Below, one piece after another: positions 10,801 through 17,242 of a DNA stretch of 27,494 nucleotides; positions within the stretch are counted from its first letter, which is position 1, and each line of letters begins with the position of its first letter. The notes beneath the pieces were generated by a model. The model saw nothing but the letters and a program-made list of their open reading frames with translations, did no database searches and was not told the DNA's origin. The stretch covers positions 1-27,494 of the forward strand of contig JAFTDQ010000071.1 in assembly GCA_017454075.1 (NCBI GenBank), in the 5' to 3' direction. Source of the stretch: Clostridia bacterium (GTDB taxonomy: Bacteria > Bacillota_A > Clostridia > Oscillospirales > CAG-272). A program made the translations under genes and the position numbers.

Positions 10801-13800
10801 CAGATTCAATCATTTCGATAAGCAGAAAGCAGGAGCAGACTGTTTACGCCGTATGGGAGCCGATGGTGTATATCAAGGTCGTCAACGCGACGGGCGTCGG
10901 CCCGGTCACCTTCGGGCTCAGCTCGTCCGAAGGCGCGCTCCAGGTCGTAAACGCGAGGGAAGGGCTCTACGGCCGCACCCCGATGACGGCTGCCGAACTC
11001 AGCGCGATAACAGTCGATGACGGCGACTACGCCTGGCTCGCCGTGCCCTACGGCGTTGTCAAGGAGATCGTGAACGGCGAAACGAAGTTCGTAAAGCGCC
11101 ACGTAACGATCGAGGGCACGAACAACCTCGGCCCCGGCTGGCTGCTCACCGCAACGAGCACGCTTGACGGCGAGAACAGGGACACCCTCGTGGGCTCTCT
11201 GACAAATACGAACGCGGACTTCAAAAGCGTTCAGAACCTCAAGCCCTTCGGCTTCAACGAGGAGCTCGAGATCAACCCCGAAGGAATCGTTATTACCTTC
11301 ACCGCCGTTCAGAACCCGCATACCCTTGAGCTGGATGATAACTATCCGACGACGGGCGTGAGGACGCAGGAGGTCTATTTCGACAAGAAGGACAATACGT
11401 CCTCGGATTTCGGATACGATATAGTCTACGGGCAGGATGAGACGCTCTATTACGAGCTTCCGACGACGAGTACCCGCATCGGCTACATATTCCTCGGATG
11501 GGATCCCAACCCGAACTGGGCTGCGAGCCACGACGTCAAAACCGAAAAGCCGGCGTATACAACGGACGGCGCGACGGGCTGGATGATAAACAGCCTGAAC
11601 GACTTCTTCCTCGACAGCGCCACGGGCGAACGGGAGACTGTAAAGACTCTCTACGCCGTGTGGGACACAAACGCGGAAGCGAGAATCGTGAACGTTTACA
11701 AGGAGGTTCCTGAACCGGGCGACAAGGACAAGGAGTTCACATTTACCGTTTCTTTGAGCGGGAAGTATGAATATCAGCGCAAGAAAAATAATGGATGGAC
11801 CGCTTTGTCCGGCACGTTCGATGCCGGAACGGCAAGCGTAACTCTGAAAGACGGAGAATATATTCGTACCGAAGCATTCCAGTTCTGGGAAGATAATGCA
11901 TCTGAAAAACCGTATATTCAGGTGGTGATCCAAAAATTCAACAGTGACGGGAGGGAGATCGCATCGGCCCGACAGACGCTGAAATATTCGTGGGATTACT
12001 ATGATAGGCCAAACTCCAAGCAAGGCGACTATTATTACGATTTCATCGCTTTCTACCCGTCATATTCCGTCACCGAAAACGACTATAGTGCCAAGCCGCA
12101 TTATTACGACACGGCGATGAGCTGCGTATCTCTGGCTGATGGCGATTACCCGCTTACGCTGGGGAGCACCTCAACGTCCATCTCGGCTTTGCCGGTCGAG
12201 AACGTAGATGGCAGGGTACTCTCATGGTCTGAAACCGAGGCCGGCGGTACGGTGATCTTCACGAATACCCGTCAGACGGCGGACGTCACGGTGAAAAAGG
12301 TGCTCGAGAGCAGCACGTCCGCCGCGGGGATATTCAATTTCACGGCGAGCTACACGCTCGGCGGAGAGACGACCGATCTCGGAAGCTTCTCCGTAACGAG
12401 CGGCACGGACGGTAAGAAACTCGAAAAGATCCCCGTCGGCGCTGTCCTCACCGTGACCGAGACGGGCAGCAACCTCGGCGATTACATAACTACCGTCACA
12501 AGGAACGGCACGAACGTTACGGTCACCGAGGCTACCGAAGAAGACGACGGCGTGACGAACTATATGCGTTCTGTCAGTTATACCGTCGCAAAGGGCGACA
12601 CGACGATAACCTATAAGAACGTTCTTAAGTCCTATCCGATAATCTTCTATAAGGTGGATCAGGACGGCAACGCGGGCGTTCCGTCGTATTTCAGGCTTTC
12701 GTCCTCCACGGGCACAATTGCCGAACAGCTCTATCCCGCGCAGACCGGAACGGGCGAATTCTTCCCGGGCAATTCCGGCAAGAGCAACGTCTTCTACGTC
12801 GGCACATATACGCTCGAGGAGACCTTCGTCGGAGAGAACTTCCTCCCGCTTGACGGGCCCGTGACCCTCACTCTGTCGTCCGAAAACGGCGGAAAACTCG
12901 AGGGGAACAGCGGCCTCGTCGTGATCGAAAAGGTCGACGAGAACGACCCGACGCAGGGCTTCAAGGTCTTCGTTTACAACGTGCGGATCGTCACCATCAA
13001 TATCAGAGCCGAGCTTTCGGATCCGATCCTTACGAACGTGAGAAGGTTCAGCTATATCGTAGAATACAGCTACGAGCTTCTCGGAAAGACCGTGACCGGC
13101 ACCGCTACGAGGCAGATCACGAGCGGATCTGGCGATTCGGTGAAGGTACCCGCGAACTCAACGCTTAAGGTGACCGAGGAGCTCAGCGCCACGGACGCCG
13201 CGATATACGACGTTTCGATCGTAAGAACCGACAGCGACGATGTATCCGACGAGACCGTTGAAGGCGCGGTTTACCGTTACGGCGCGGATGCGGCGAGCAA
13301 CCACGGCATCGTCGTGGCGGAAAACGACGGCGATACGCTTACCTTCACAAACAAGAGAAAGACCGTAAAGGTTACCGTGGAAAAGCTGATCGACGACTAC
13401 GATTCGTCCGATCCCGACAACAACGTATTCAGATTCAAGGTGCTTCTCCGCAACGGAGGCATCCCGATAACCGGTTACGAGATCGGGACGGCCAACGAAT
13501 ACAGCGCCGACGGCAAGACCAATCTTGATGGCGCGTACTTCTTCGATCTGAGTCACGGACAGACGAAAGAGCTGACTGTCCCGTCGGGCGCGAGGATCAC
13601 CGTACAGGAGTTTTCAGTGCTCGACGGATCGGTCTCCATCGATTCTTACAGCGCCGGGATATCCGTCCGGTCCGAAACCACGTCGTTCAGCGGCGGCAAT
13701 AAGGACGAGGACGGCAAGACGTATGATCTGAATTCAACGCTTGTCCCGATAACCGTGACATTCACCAACGGTCCGGCGAAAAAGGTAAGGGTCATCCTCA

Positions 13801-14075
13801 GAAAGATCGACAACACCCTGGCGACGGTAGAGGGAGCCAGATTCGCGATCTATCGCTCAAACAAAACAACGCTTGTCAACCCTGACGCCATTAATCTGGA
13901 ATCGGGCAAGAGCGGCGCGTTCTGGATCGGCGAGCTCGCGACAGGAACCTACTATATCAAGGAAACGACGACTCCGGACGGCTATAAGACGCTTGACGGA
14001 GGCATCAACTGGTTCAGTCTCAAGGTGAACAGCGACGGTACGCTCAAAATCACGAGACTTACCTCAGCGCCCTGA
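4899..14075 (+). CDS. Giant secreted repeat protein (InlB-type, Tyr-rich and Cna-B/SpaA-like domains), no visible cell-wall anchor
   Basis: About 3058 residues. Signal peptide at the start (RFVKFIALVCAVLMLMSG, cleavage near ANAVEA). Rough order in residues: N-terminal beta domain 40-190; Listeria-Bacteroides/InlB-type repeats around 470-600 (FKGWFADP ... LYAHWEE); a Tyr/Thr/Gly-rich repeat tract 700-1370; further InlB-type units around 1375-1475, 1650-1725, 1730-1850, 1850-1990 and 2150-2265 (FTGWYVDEG, FLGWYKLD, FRGWQLVN, FLGWDPNPN, each ending near YAGWE/YAVWE); then Cna-B/SpaA-like modules from 2265 to the end, the last with YYIKETTTPDGYKTL. These families form extended stalks and adhesive surfaces in Firmicutes. 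No LPxTG motif, hydrophobic tail or charged end is present; the protein stops at TSAP, 28 nt before a terminator. Start choice: GAGAGG lies 8 nt from this ATG; an in-frame ATG at 4866 overlaps the upstream stop. Coupling to the pilin operon suggests pilus association, which is inference. Confidence 0.85.
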   Translation: MSESNRFVKFIALVCAVLMLMSGNGTLYLVANAVEAISQAFMTKDLVASDGRTYRITVKYDENSGIPEGTQLEVNEITDPDEYDGYVAKTAEKLGGISEGIHFARAFDISLVDPETGEKIQPGGSVRVSIRLLDENIDRGANVNVVHFHGDADGEHEIMDARVNGRNVEFETDGFSVYVVVEHEAGYIETPRVEFHFLSHIFSEDGSNPGTYVAGPFSFMNKAGSYQNSQILKDGEALEMIANPPNIETENDNGTKSSKYFFGWYLVEHSGVSSDGNVSYIWSEDPEQIKFEKNVAISDVVWANEEHTAITSLKWTMDGVEHEVSSADNSDSRIVLDAFGCAHVYLAPIYQDYYFVNFHAGIEGTELGNSILMCRLVVLGSDGLAEARIGDVHASSADSRRKIFTGWEADLWEEDGQTIARKEMTVLDDVGEEYNSGEDKDGFYITLTSHDLYQGKQAVDLYPIFTETRWFHFITGKSGNGATYVGDAYVYTTDQPSDVEGGTARYYLTDLPISSRTGFRFKGWFADPTETDSNGDYLDGRQITDENGRIVNGAYTKYAADDVTPLYQMKDGRLYAYKDIPDEGITLYAHWEEVTETNIQIIVWKQKISDSKNAYDHDKTYDFEAAYNIDATSGLTLADLRANDTLDTYEGYSGDSFTGFHYRTTEMNTATVRGDGTTVVNVYYDRDLMTIYFYYNGTGGEPAYTYTATTANTPEEQYGIVEGKYVRLTRRQGSGTKYTFRYNYQRTTSDTITPQYALVISDGVRRYVELTRTVNTVTNTRWRFRTGGMLTGTTRYMDQGKTDGVFYVRQGRNYVSSGYNVNNPPEDTSVTYYCKYNNRYYELTPQSTTTTTYVWKNGESVWTGDRYLRLAGTAEYTGDRRTIDGVEYGVDSRGGYVELVGTSVAAYQWYTTTHVRGYFKDNDNDGTQRDVYGLVDDEYVKLTPVFGSDYTYKTEYTYTGTTATNTQQPDQYGIVNGEYVKLSWDVVDTTTGWSISYVYTPTTSTEDGYYYLWTGNNNNRSFQSVRLYYNEGKWYRNREWNWYRYEYSNEWTGGVYERTTGSGAYSGTVYGLTSNGEFTTYRNGTRYGQGENGIIYQLGNQTSADVYGWTYNYAEYTGARYTRGAGANWTGDRYTRSGSSAPYTYTPQTGNPTSGQILYILDGNGGHVKLNWTVNVSGYTYEDESGTTQNYEGDRYTFRDEEVDTEYTGTRYTRGTSAFNSMITYTGLYGQTLAQNGYTWPSSISGQSGTWWWYDGYNSGLGGMSGTGTRTTFLEAFLFSDGGTVATFYGFTGSGSNSIYFYKEALDGSWVLSDTMTVSNGTFNISDKYTGFIPHQYSTNGSSWTTLSGEKDSNGYYGSIGATANRYIRFKRLSYDLVFDPNYPTKAGTTINGTDLTLDNVAALTEANTSTVSVLYETPLSGYSAQPQPAQGPDNYTFTGWYVDEGCTVKYTFNENMPAANMRLYAGWEPVQFRIEIDPNGAEFDHIDHRYDMNNSSNPARQGYSGWFWDNNGSAVEYQSGMDVSDLRPFATFNRGEIIGEDGVTVERPADNGWAATSRYSTYINATFMEPITEYTEMKVDYVPVSDAFAANYSGAIYYYMNAQYQSEAIDGTGLPSANRNALYLTEEELHQYYLFYKDWVNGNLIGGYISGTIVLDEETWKETYLAKNSSGGYQKYRRTIGSEHFTFLGWYKLDSNGNPEPMPYNFADPVTGPFTLKAYWRLDAGYQIRYHADYVMEDGTIVNGEIPYWTDPEIKTSRYAADAGTHIYRQPTGITANGIETDEYIFRGWQLVNVSTNSHGQVVYTPIEDGVYYDPGDRFTILSAYADRSSVIHMQAVYEQKDQSYRRPYVTNLTLHANGGFMTVDGENELTENTSLTNTWPGVIGEVVATVNDNGVDTERIEFGDFQSNEKVRLYRYATDLTHVDGDDSKPLLDPAGKNYFKHPDGYFLLGFDKESNEGDYIATYPADSIISISRKQEQTVYAVWEPMVYIKVVNATGVGPVTFGLSSSEGALQVVNAREGLYGRTPMTAAELSAITVDDGDYAWLAVPYGVVKEIVNGETKFVKRHVTIEGTNNLGPGWLLTATSTLDGENRDTLVGSLTNTNADFKSVQNLKPFGFNEELEINPEGIVITFTAVQNPHTLELDDNYPTTGVRTQEVYFDKKDNTSSDFGYDIVYGQDETLYYELPTTSTRIGYIFLGWDPNPNWAASHDVKTEKPAYTTDGATGWMINSLNDFFLDSATGERETVKTLYAVWDTNAEARIVNVYKEVPEPGDKDKEFTFTVSLSGKYEYQRKKNNGWTALSGTFDAGTASVTLKDGEYIRTEAFQFWEDNASEKPYIQVVIQKFNSDGREIASARQTLKYSWDYYDRPNSKQGDYYYDFIAFYPSYSVTENDYSAKPHYYDTAMSCVSLADGDYPLTLGSTSTSISALPVENVDGRVLSWSETEAGGTVIFTNTRQTADVTVKKVLESSTSAAGIFNFTASYTLGGETTDLGSFSVTSGTDGKKLEKIPVGAVLTVTETGSNLGDYITTVTRNGTNVTVTEATEEDDGVTNYMRSVSYTVAKGDTTITYKNVLKSYPIIFYKVDQDGNAGVPSYFRLSSSTGTIAEQLYPAQTGTGEFFPGNSGKSNVFYVGTYTLEETFVGENFLPLDGPVTLTLSSENGGKLEGNSGLVVIEKVDENDPTQGFKVFVYNVRIVTINIRAELSDPILTNVRRFSYIVEYSYELLGKTVTGTATRQITSGSGDSVKVPANSTLKVTEELSATDAAIYDVSIVRTDSDDVSDETVEGAVYRYGADAASNHGIVVAENDGDTLTFTNKRKTVKVTVEKLIDDYDSSDPDNNVFRFKVLLRNGGIPITGYEIGTANEYSADGKTNLDGAYFFDLSHGQTKELTVPSGARITVQEFSVLDGSVSIDSYSAGISVRSETTSFSGGNKDEDGKTYDLNSTLVPITVTFTNGPAKKVRVILRKIDNTLATVEGARFAIYRSNKTTLVNPDAINLESGKSGAFWIGELATGTYYIKETTTPDGYKTLDGGINWFSLKVNSDGTLKITRLTSAP
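7000..9010 (+). repeat. Tyr-rich degenerate repeat tract inside the giant secreted protein
   Basis: Two interleaved short motifs recur. The first is YG(I/L)V(x)(D/G)(E/K)YVKL: QYGIVEGKYVRL near 7048, VYGLVDDEYVKL near 7690, QYGIVNGEYVKL near 7810, with weaker copies near 7159, 8104 and 8368. The second is (W/Y)TGxRYxR: WTGDRYLRL near 7481, WTGGVYERT near 8051, YTGARYTRG near 8245, WTGDRYTRS near 8284, YTGTRYTRG near 8518. Each reads as a short beta strand pair rich in aromatic residues. The tract is unlike the InlB-type units on either side. I do not recognise a named family for it. Confidence 0.55.
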
Positions 14076-14103
14076 TACGCCGGTAAGCCGTAAATCAAAC
14101 TTA

Positions 14104-14137
14104 AAACCGCCCCCTGCCGATCGGCAGGGGGCGGTTT
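14104..14137. terminator. Perfect palindromic terminator between convergent genes
   Basis: Two 17-nt arms, AAACCGCCCCCTGCCGA and its exact reverse complement, abut with no gap. As RNA this gives a very stable GC-rich stem with a small GAUC loop, ending in UUU on the plus strand and UUUU on the minus strand. It lies 28 nt after the giant gene and about 85 nt after the end of the convergent minus-strand gene, so it can serve both. Confidence 0.85.
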
Positions 14138-14221
14138 CTCAGCTCTGATGATATGCGGTTTTTTTACTCTCCGTACCCACGTTTCTTACGGAAACCGGCG
14201 TTTTCTTTCGGTGATAATCAA

Positions 14222-15508
14222 CTATCGGTTTAATTCAAAAGACCCGTAGAAAACGTAATCGCAATCGTTGTACAGATACCGCCATTCGTTGGCTTTTGCA
14301 TGAGCAACGACTTTTATCTTATACAGTCCGTTCGGCAGTTTTTTCAGTGCGTTGCCGGAAGTTTTCAGTATGGTCTGCTGACTGTCGTTTTCTTCAAGAA
14401 ATGCGCCTGATATTTCTTTGTCTGTGTAATCGAAGAGCCGGACCTCCTCGAGGTCATAAAGGGCGTACGGAATATACAGGCACAGGTCGTTGCCGCTTAC
14501 GGTTACTGTATATCCCGAAAGAATAATGATTTTTTCGACGTAACTGCAGTTAGCGCATTTTTGGCGTATCTCGGCTGTTTTGGGCCAGTCGTCTCCTGCG
14601 TCAAACGATGCCACGGTTGTTGTGATACTGTGTTTTACGGTCAGTTTTACGGTTTTCTCCCAGCCGAGGTAGTTTTCGGTTTCCCCGATCTCCCCATGCA
14701 TATAGTATTTGCCGGCGGCAAGGCCGTGTTCTGCGGAAACCGGGTTGCCGTCTGTGTCCGTAAAGGTCACTTTGAATTCATACGGGCTGTGTGGGGTGTA
14801 TTCATCTTCGGCAATTCTGTGAGGATCTAAATTATTGCATTCCGTCTCGTACCATCTTCGGTCCCATCCTTTGATGGTCAGCTCCTTTTTTTCCACCCTG
14901 ACCGGTATTTCGGCAGAAACGTATTCTTTATTACCGTCGTTGAACGATACCGTAAAGGAGGTGTCTTTGGCAATCAACGTATTTACGGACGGCGTGACGT
15001 CATACGGTGAAAGATCAACGGTGTGCCCGCAGTCGGAGCATATAAGCCGGGCGTCAAGACCGGTCAGGTCGACACTGTCAAAGGCGATATAATCGCGTTT
15101 CTGCGGCCCCGAGACTATCTCAAGGGAATAGTTGTGCGGGACCGGGATCGTTTCGCGGACTCTCTGACCGCATTCACGGCAGTAGGCCTCTTTCAGTCCC
15201 GCGCTCGAGTCGGTCGCTTCGTAAACCGTTGTCCATTCGCCGTATTTGTGCGCGAGCCCTCCTTCTCTGTCCCAGAAAACCGCCTGCGGGTCGATCCCTT
15301 TTGACGATCTGCCGCATTTTTCACAGCTTCGGTAATATAATGCACGGGTATAGCACGTTGCTTTCATCTTCAGAAAGCGGTTTGAAGGATTTTCTACGGT
15401 AAACGAATGATCGCATTTTTCACATCCGCTCCGAAAGAGAAAACATGCGAGCAGGATCACGGACAAAGCGAAGGTTATAAATCTTTTTCCTGTTTTCAAC
15501 CTCTTCAC
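14222..15508 (-). CDS. Exported CxxC-rich protein with bacterial Ig-like domain
   Basis: About 428 residues. A basic start (KRLKTGKRF) and a hydrophobic segment (FALSVILLACFLF) form a signal peptide or membrane anchor; the following RSGC is a poor lipobox because of the Arg. The body carries five CxxC pairs: CEKC at about 29, CEKC at 62, CREC at 110, CSDC at 157 and CANC near 325. Such pairs, often in xxCxxCG next to a Thr/Tyr-rich strand, are typical of Clostridia surface proteins and may be knuckles or disulfides. Residues about 130-215 (SGPQKRDYIAFDSVDLTGLD and on) resemble a Big_3-type Ig domain. The start is uncertain: no ATG fits; GTG at 15508 lies 14 nt after the pdxK-like stop, and TTG at 15499 with AGAGG just upstream is an alternative. 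The longer frame to 15622 would overlap the upstream gene. It is probably co-transcribed with the kinase. Function unknown. Confidence 0.65.
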   Translation of the reverse strand: MKRLKTGKRFITFALSVILLACFLFRSGCEKCDHSFTVENPSNRFLKMKATCYTRALYYRSCEKCGRSSKGIDPQAVFWDREGGLAHKYGEWTTVYEATDSSAGLKEAYCRECGQRVRETIPVPHNYSLEIVSGPQKRDYIAFDSVDLTGLDARLICSDCGHTVDLSPYDVTPSVNTLIAKDTSFTVSFNDGNKEYVSAEIPVRVEKKELTIKGWDRRWYETECNNLDPHRIAEDEYTPHSPYEFKVTFTDTDGNPVSAEHGLAAGKYYMHGEIGETENYLGWEKTVKLTVKHSITTTVASFDAGDDWPKTAEIRQKCANCSYVEKIIILSGYTVTVSGNDLCLYIPYALYDLEEVRLFDYTDKEISGAFLEENDSQQTILKTSGNALKKLPNGLYKIKVVAHAKANEWRYLYNDCDYVFYGSFELNR

Positions 15509-15522
15509 CTGACTGTCATCGG

Positions 15523-16362
15523 TTAAACGGTGCTCTTTATCCTCGAAATGTAGTACGGCAGTTCGGGTTCGAATTTTGCGCCGTACCAGTGATCGGGGTC
15601 GCCGGAGGTGAGCTCTATGCACCGGACGGTGTAGTCCGCGGCGATCGCCGCGGCGTCATAGACCTTCTTTCCTGCCATATACGCGCCGACGAACGCCGAG
15701 GCGTAAACGTCTCCCGTGCCGTGGCTGCCTTTCGGGATGCGTTTGTGTCTGTAATAATCCGCCCGGTCTCCCTCGAGCACGACCACGCCGGTCGTTTCCG
15801 GCTCGTAGCTCACTCCGGTAAGCACCACCGTTCCGGCGCCTTTTTCCCTGAGCGCGCGGAGCAGGCCGTTTATATAGTCCTCCCCGTAAGTCGCGCGGTA
15901 TTCAGTCCCCGTGAGGAAGCACGCCTCGGTGATGTTCGGCAGAATAATATCCGCGCAAAACGCGAGGCGTTTCATTTCGTCGACGAAAGCGCCGTCAAAG
16001 GCGGGATAGAGCTTTCCGTTGTCGGCCATGGCGGGGTCGACGAAGCTTGTGAAGGAATCCTTTCCGAGACTTACGAACATATCATGGACCATGTTTATCT
16101 GATCGGCGCTGCCGAGATATCCCGTGTAGATCCCGTCGAAAAGGATCCCCTCTTTTTTCCAGTGCGCGGTTATTTTCGGTATGTCCTCCGTGAGATCGCG
16201 GAACGTATATCCTTTGAATCCCGCCGTATGGGTCGAAAGGACCGCCGAGGGCAGGATCGCCGTTTCATGTCCCGCCGCGGAGAGGATAGGCAGAGCGACG
16301 GTGAGAGAGCACTGACCGACGCAGGAGATGTCCTGAACGGTCAGTATTTTTTTATAATCCAT
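15523..16362 (-). CDS. pdxK: Pyridoxal/pyridoxamine kinase (PdxK/PdxY family)
   Basis: A 279-residue ribokinase-fold enzyme that phosphorylates B6 vitamers (pyridoxal, pyridoxamine, pyridoxine) with ATP in the cytoplasm, in the salvage route to pyridoxal phosphate. The N-terminus ILTVQDISCVGQCSLTVALPI and the following STHTAGF match the substrate-binding start of this family, as does FDGIYTGYLGS. The anion hole and catalytic base are at GTGD, residues 215-218, with Asp218 as base. Length is typical (280-290). The ATG at 16362 has an AAGGAGG site 7 nt upstream. It has its own consensus promoter and a 5'-leader hairpin. The symbol is by family; paralogues in Clostridia are often called pyridoxamine kinase or PdxY, and which vitamer is preferred cannot be read from sequence. 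Confidence 0.88.
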   Translation of the reverse strand: MDYKKILTVQDISCVGQCSLTVALPILSAAGHETAILPSAVLSTHTAGFKGYTFRDLTEDIPKITAHWKKEGILFDGIYTGYLGSADQINMVHDMFVSLGKDSFTSFVDPAMADNGKLYPAFDGAFVDEMKRLAFCADIILPNITEACFLTGTEYRATYGEDYINGLLRALREKGAGTVVLTGVSYEPETTGVVVLEGDRADYYRHKRIPKGSHGTGDVYASAFVGAYMAGKKVYDAAAIAADYTVRCIELTSGDPDHWYGAKFEPELPYYISRIKSTV

Positions 16363-16376
16363 ATGTGATCCTCCTT

Positions 16377-16401
16377 TTTGCCTACCCGCAAGGTAGGCAA
16401 A
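16377..16401 (-). promoter_or_regulatory. Hairpin in the leader of the pyridoxal kinase mRNA
   Basis: Perfect 10-bp inverted repeat with a 5-nt loop. Arms are TTTGCCTACC (16377-16386) and GGTAGGCAAA (16392-16401). It starts about 8 nt after the expected transcription start and ends 1 nt before the AAGGAGG ribosome site. It could be an RNA stem that tunes stability or ribosome access, or a DNA operator for a dimeric repressor just downstream of the promoter. There is no U-tract, so it is not a simple terminator. Confidence 0.6.
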
Positions 16402-16415
16402 CGCGATGATGGCGT

Positions 16416-16444
16416 ATTATACAGCATTTCGGGATGTTTGTCAA
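16416..16444 (-). promoter_or_regulatory. Consensus sigma-A promoter for the pyridoxal kinase transcript
   Basis: Read on the minus strand: TTGACA (16444-16439), 17-nt spacer, TATAAT (16421-16416). Both hexamers are full consensus. Expected transcription start near 16409, giving a leader of about 47 nt. Confidence 0.88.
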
Positions 16445-16488
16445 TATCCCGAAAAGAGCACGAGATGACTTAATAGCATTAATATTGT

Positions 16489-16507
16489 TGAAAAATCAGC
16501 TTTTTCA
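16489..16507 (-). terminator. Weak AT-rich hairpin at the end of the ligA-obg operon
   Basis: TGAAAAA and TTTTTCA arms around a 5-nt loop overlap the stop codon of the CofE-like gene and are followed on the minus strand by an AT-rich stretch. The stem is short and AT-only in its upper part, so termination here may be leaky; nothing stronger was seen before the next promoter. Confidence 0.35.
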
Positions 16508-17242
16508 GCCCTTTTTCCTCACTATGACTACGGGAGTGCACGAGCCGTCCTGTCCCGCCGGGTTGTCTCTCACGATATCGCACAGAGTTTCATCCGGTAA
16601 AGTCAGCCCGTCGGATTTCCCGAGCACCTCGACCGAAATGTCGCAGGCGTCGACGATCATACACTGAACCCCGAATTTCCCGAGTATCTCGTTGCATACT
16701 CCGGAGGGGTTTTCCGGATTGAGTATCGCGTAGTCCACGTATTCGGGGAACGAAATATCGTAATCTATCAGACCGTCGATCCCGTCGACCTGATGACCGC
16801 AGACCTTATAGAATACGCCTTTTTTTCCGAAAAGCTTGGTGACAGCCGAGCAGAAGGTCGCGAGAAGCACCCGCGGGAGGCCGCAGATGTCGATAATGAG
16901 CTGCATTTTATGGGGAGTTCCCGCGCCCGGCCCCGCCGGGGTGACGTGAACGAATCTGCAGAGAAGTTTCGCGAAGAATCCCGGGTGAATATCCTTGCGG
17001 TATACGATCCGTTTCTGGCACATCGCGATGATTTTTTCGCTTATCGAGAGAAAATCGCCTTCCTTTACGTACGGGATGACGCTTTCCTCCATGAAAGCGA
17101 GATAATCATCCCCGATATTCACGAATCTCGTCTTTGCGGCGTACCTGTCGTAATCGACGCCGCCGACGGTCACGGTCAGTTTTTTTCCTTCGTTTATCCC
17201 GAGCGCCTCGGGGGTGAGAGCTTCATTTTCCATTTTGTTCAC
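16505..17242 (-). CDS. CofE-like (coenzyme F420-0:gamma-glutamyl ligase family) protein
   Basis: A 245-residue protein. It resembles the F420-0:L-glutamate ligase family (CofE/FbiB N-terminal type) in size and motifs: a GDFLSISEKIIAMCQKR segment at about 62-78, where the family binds GTP and metal, the stretch HVTPAGPGAGTPHKM at about 99-113, and DISFPEYVDYAILNPENP near 160-177. The known reaction adds glutamate to F420-0 using GTP. F420 is not expected in an anaerobic Clostridium-type cell, and no other F420 gene is in the window, so the real substrate is open. The start overlaps the obg stop (ATGA), and the gene is the third of a ligA-obg transcript. Family membership is fairly secure, function is not. 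Confidence 0.7.
   Translation of the reverse strand: MNKMENEALTPEALGINEGKKLTVTVGGVDYDRYAAKTRFVNIGDDYLAFMEESVIPYVKEGDFLSISEKIIAMCQKRIVYRKDIHPGFFAKLLCRFVHVTPAGPGAGTPHKMQLIIDICGLPRVLLATFCSAVTKLFGKKGVFYKVCGHQVDGIDGLIDYDISFPEYVDYAILNPENPSGVCNEILGKFGVQCMIVDACDISVEVLGKSDGLTLPDETLCDIVRDNPAGQDGSCTPVVIVRKKG

Noticed and set aside
10806..12023. 405-codon open frame on the minus strand within the giant gene
   Set aside because: Antisense shadow of a GC-rich coding frame; no ribosome site, no recognisable domain, and the plus-strand protein is clearly real here.
14168..14221. Short inverted repeat GTTTC-TTACG-GAAAC near the end of the minus-strand gene
   Set aside because: Five-base arms are expected by chance; the strong palindrome beside it explains termination.
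15589..16368. 259-codon open frame on the plus strand opposite the pyridoxal kinase gene
   Set aside because: Mirror frame of a well-recognised enzyme; Arg-rich, no family signature, no promoter.
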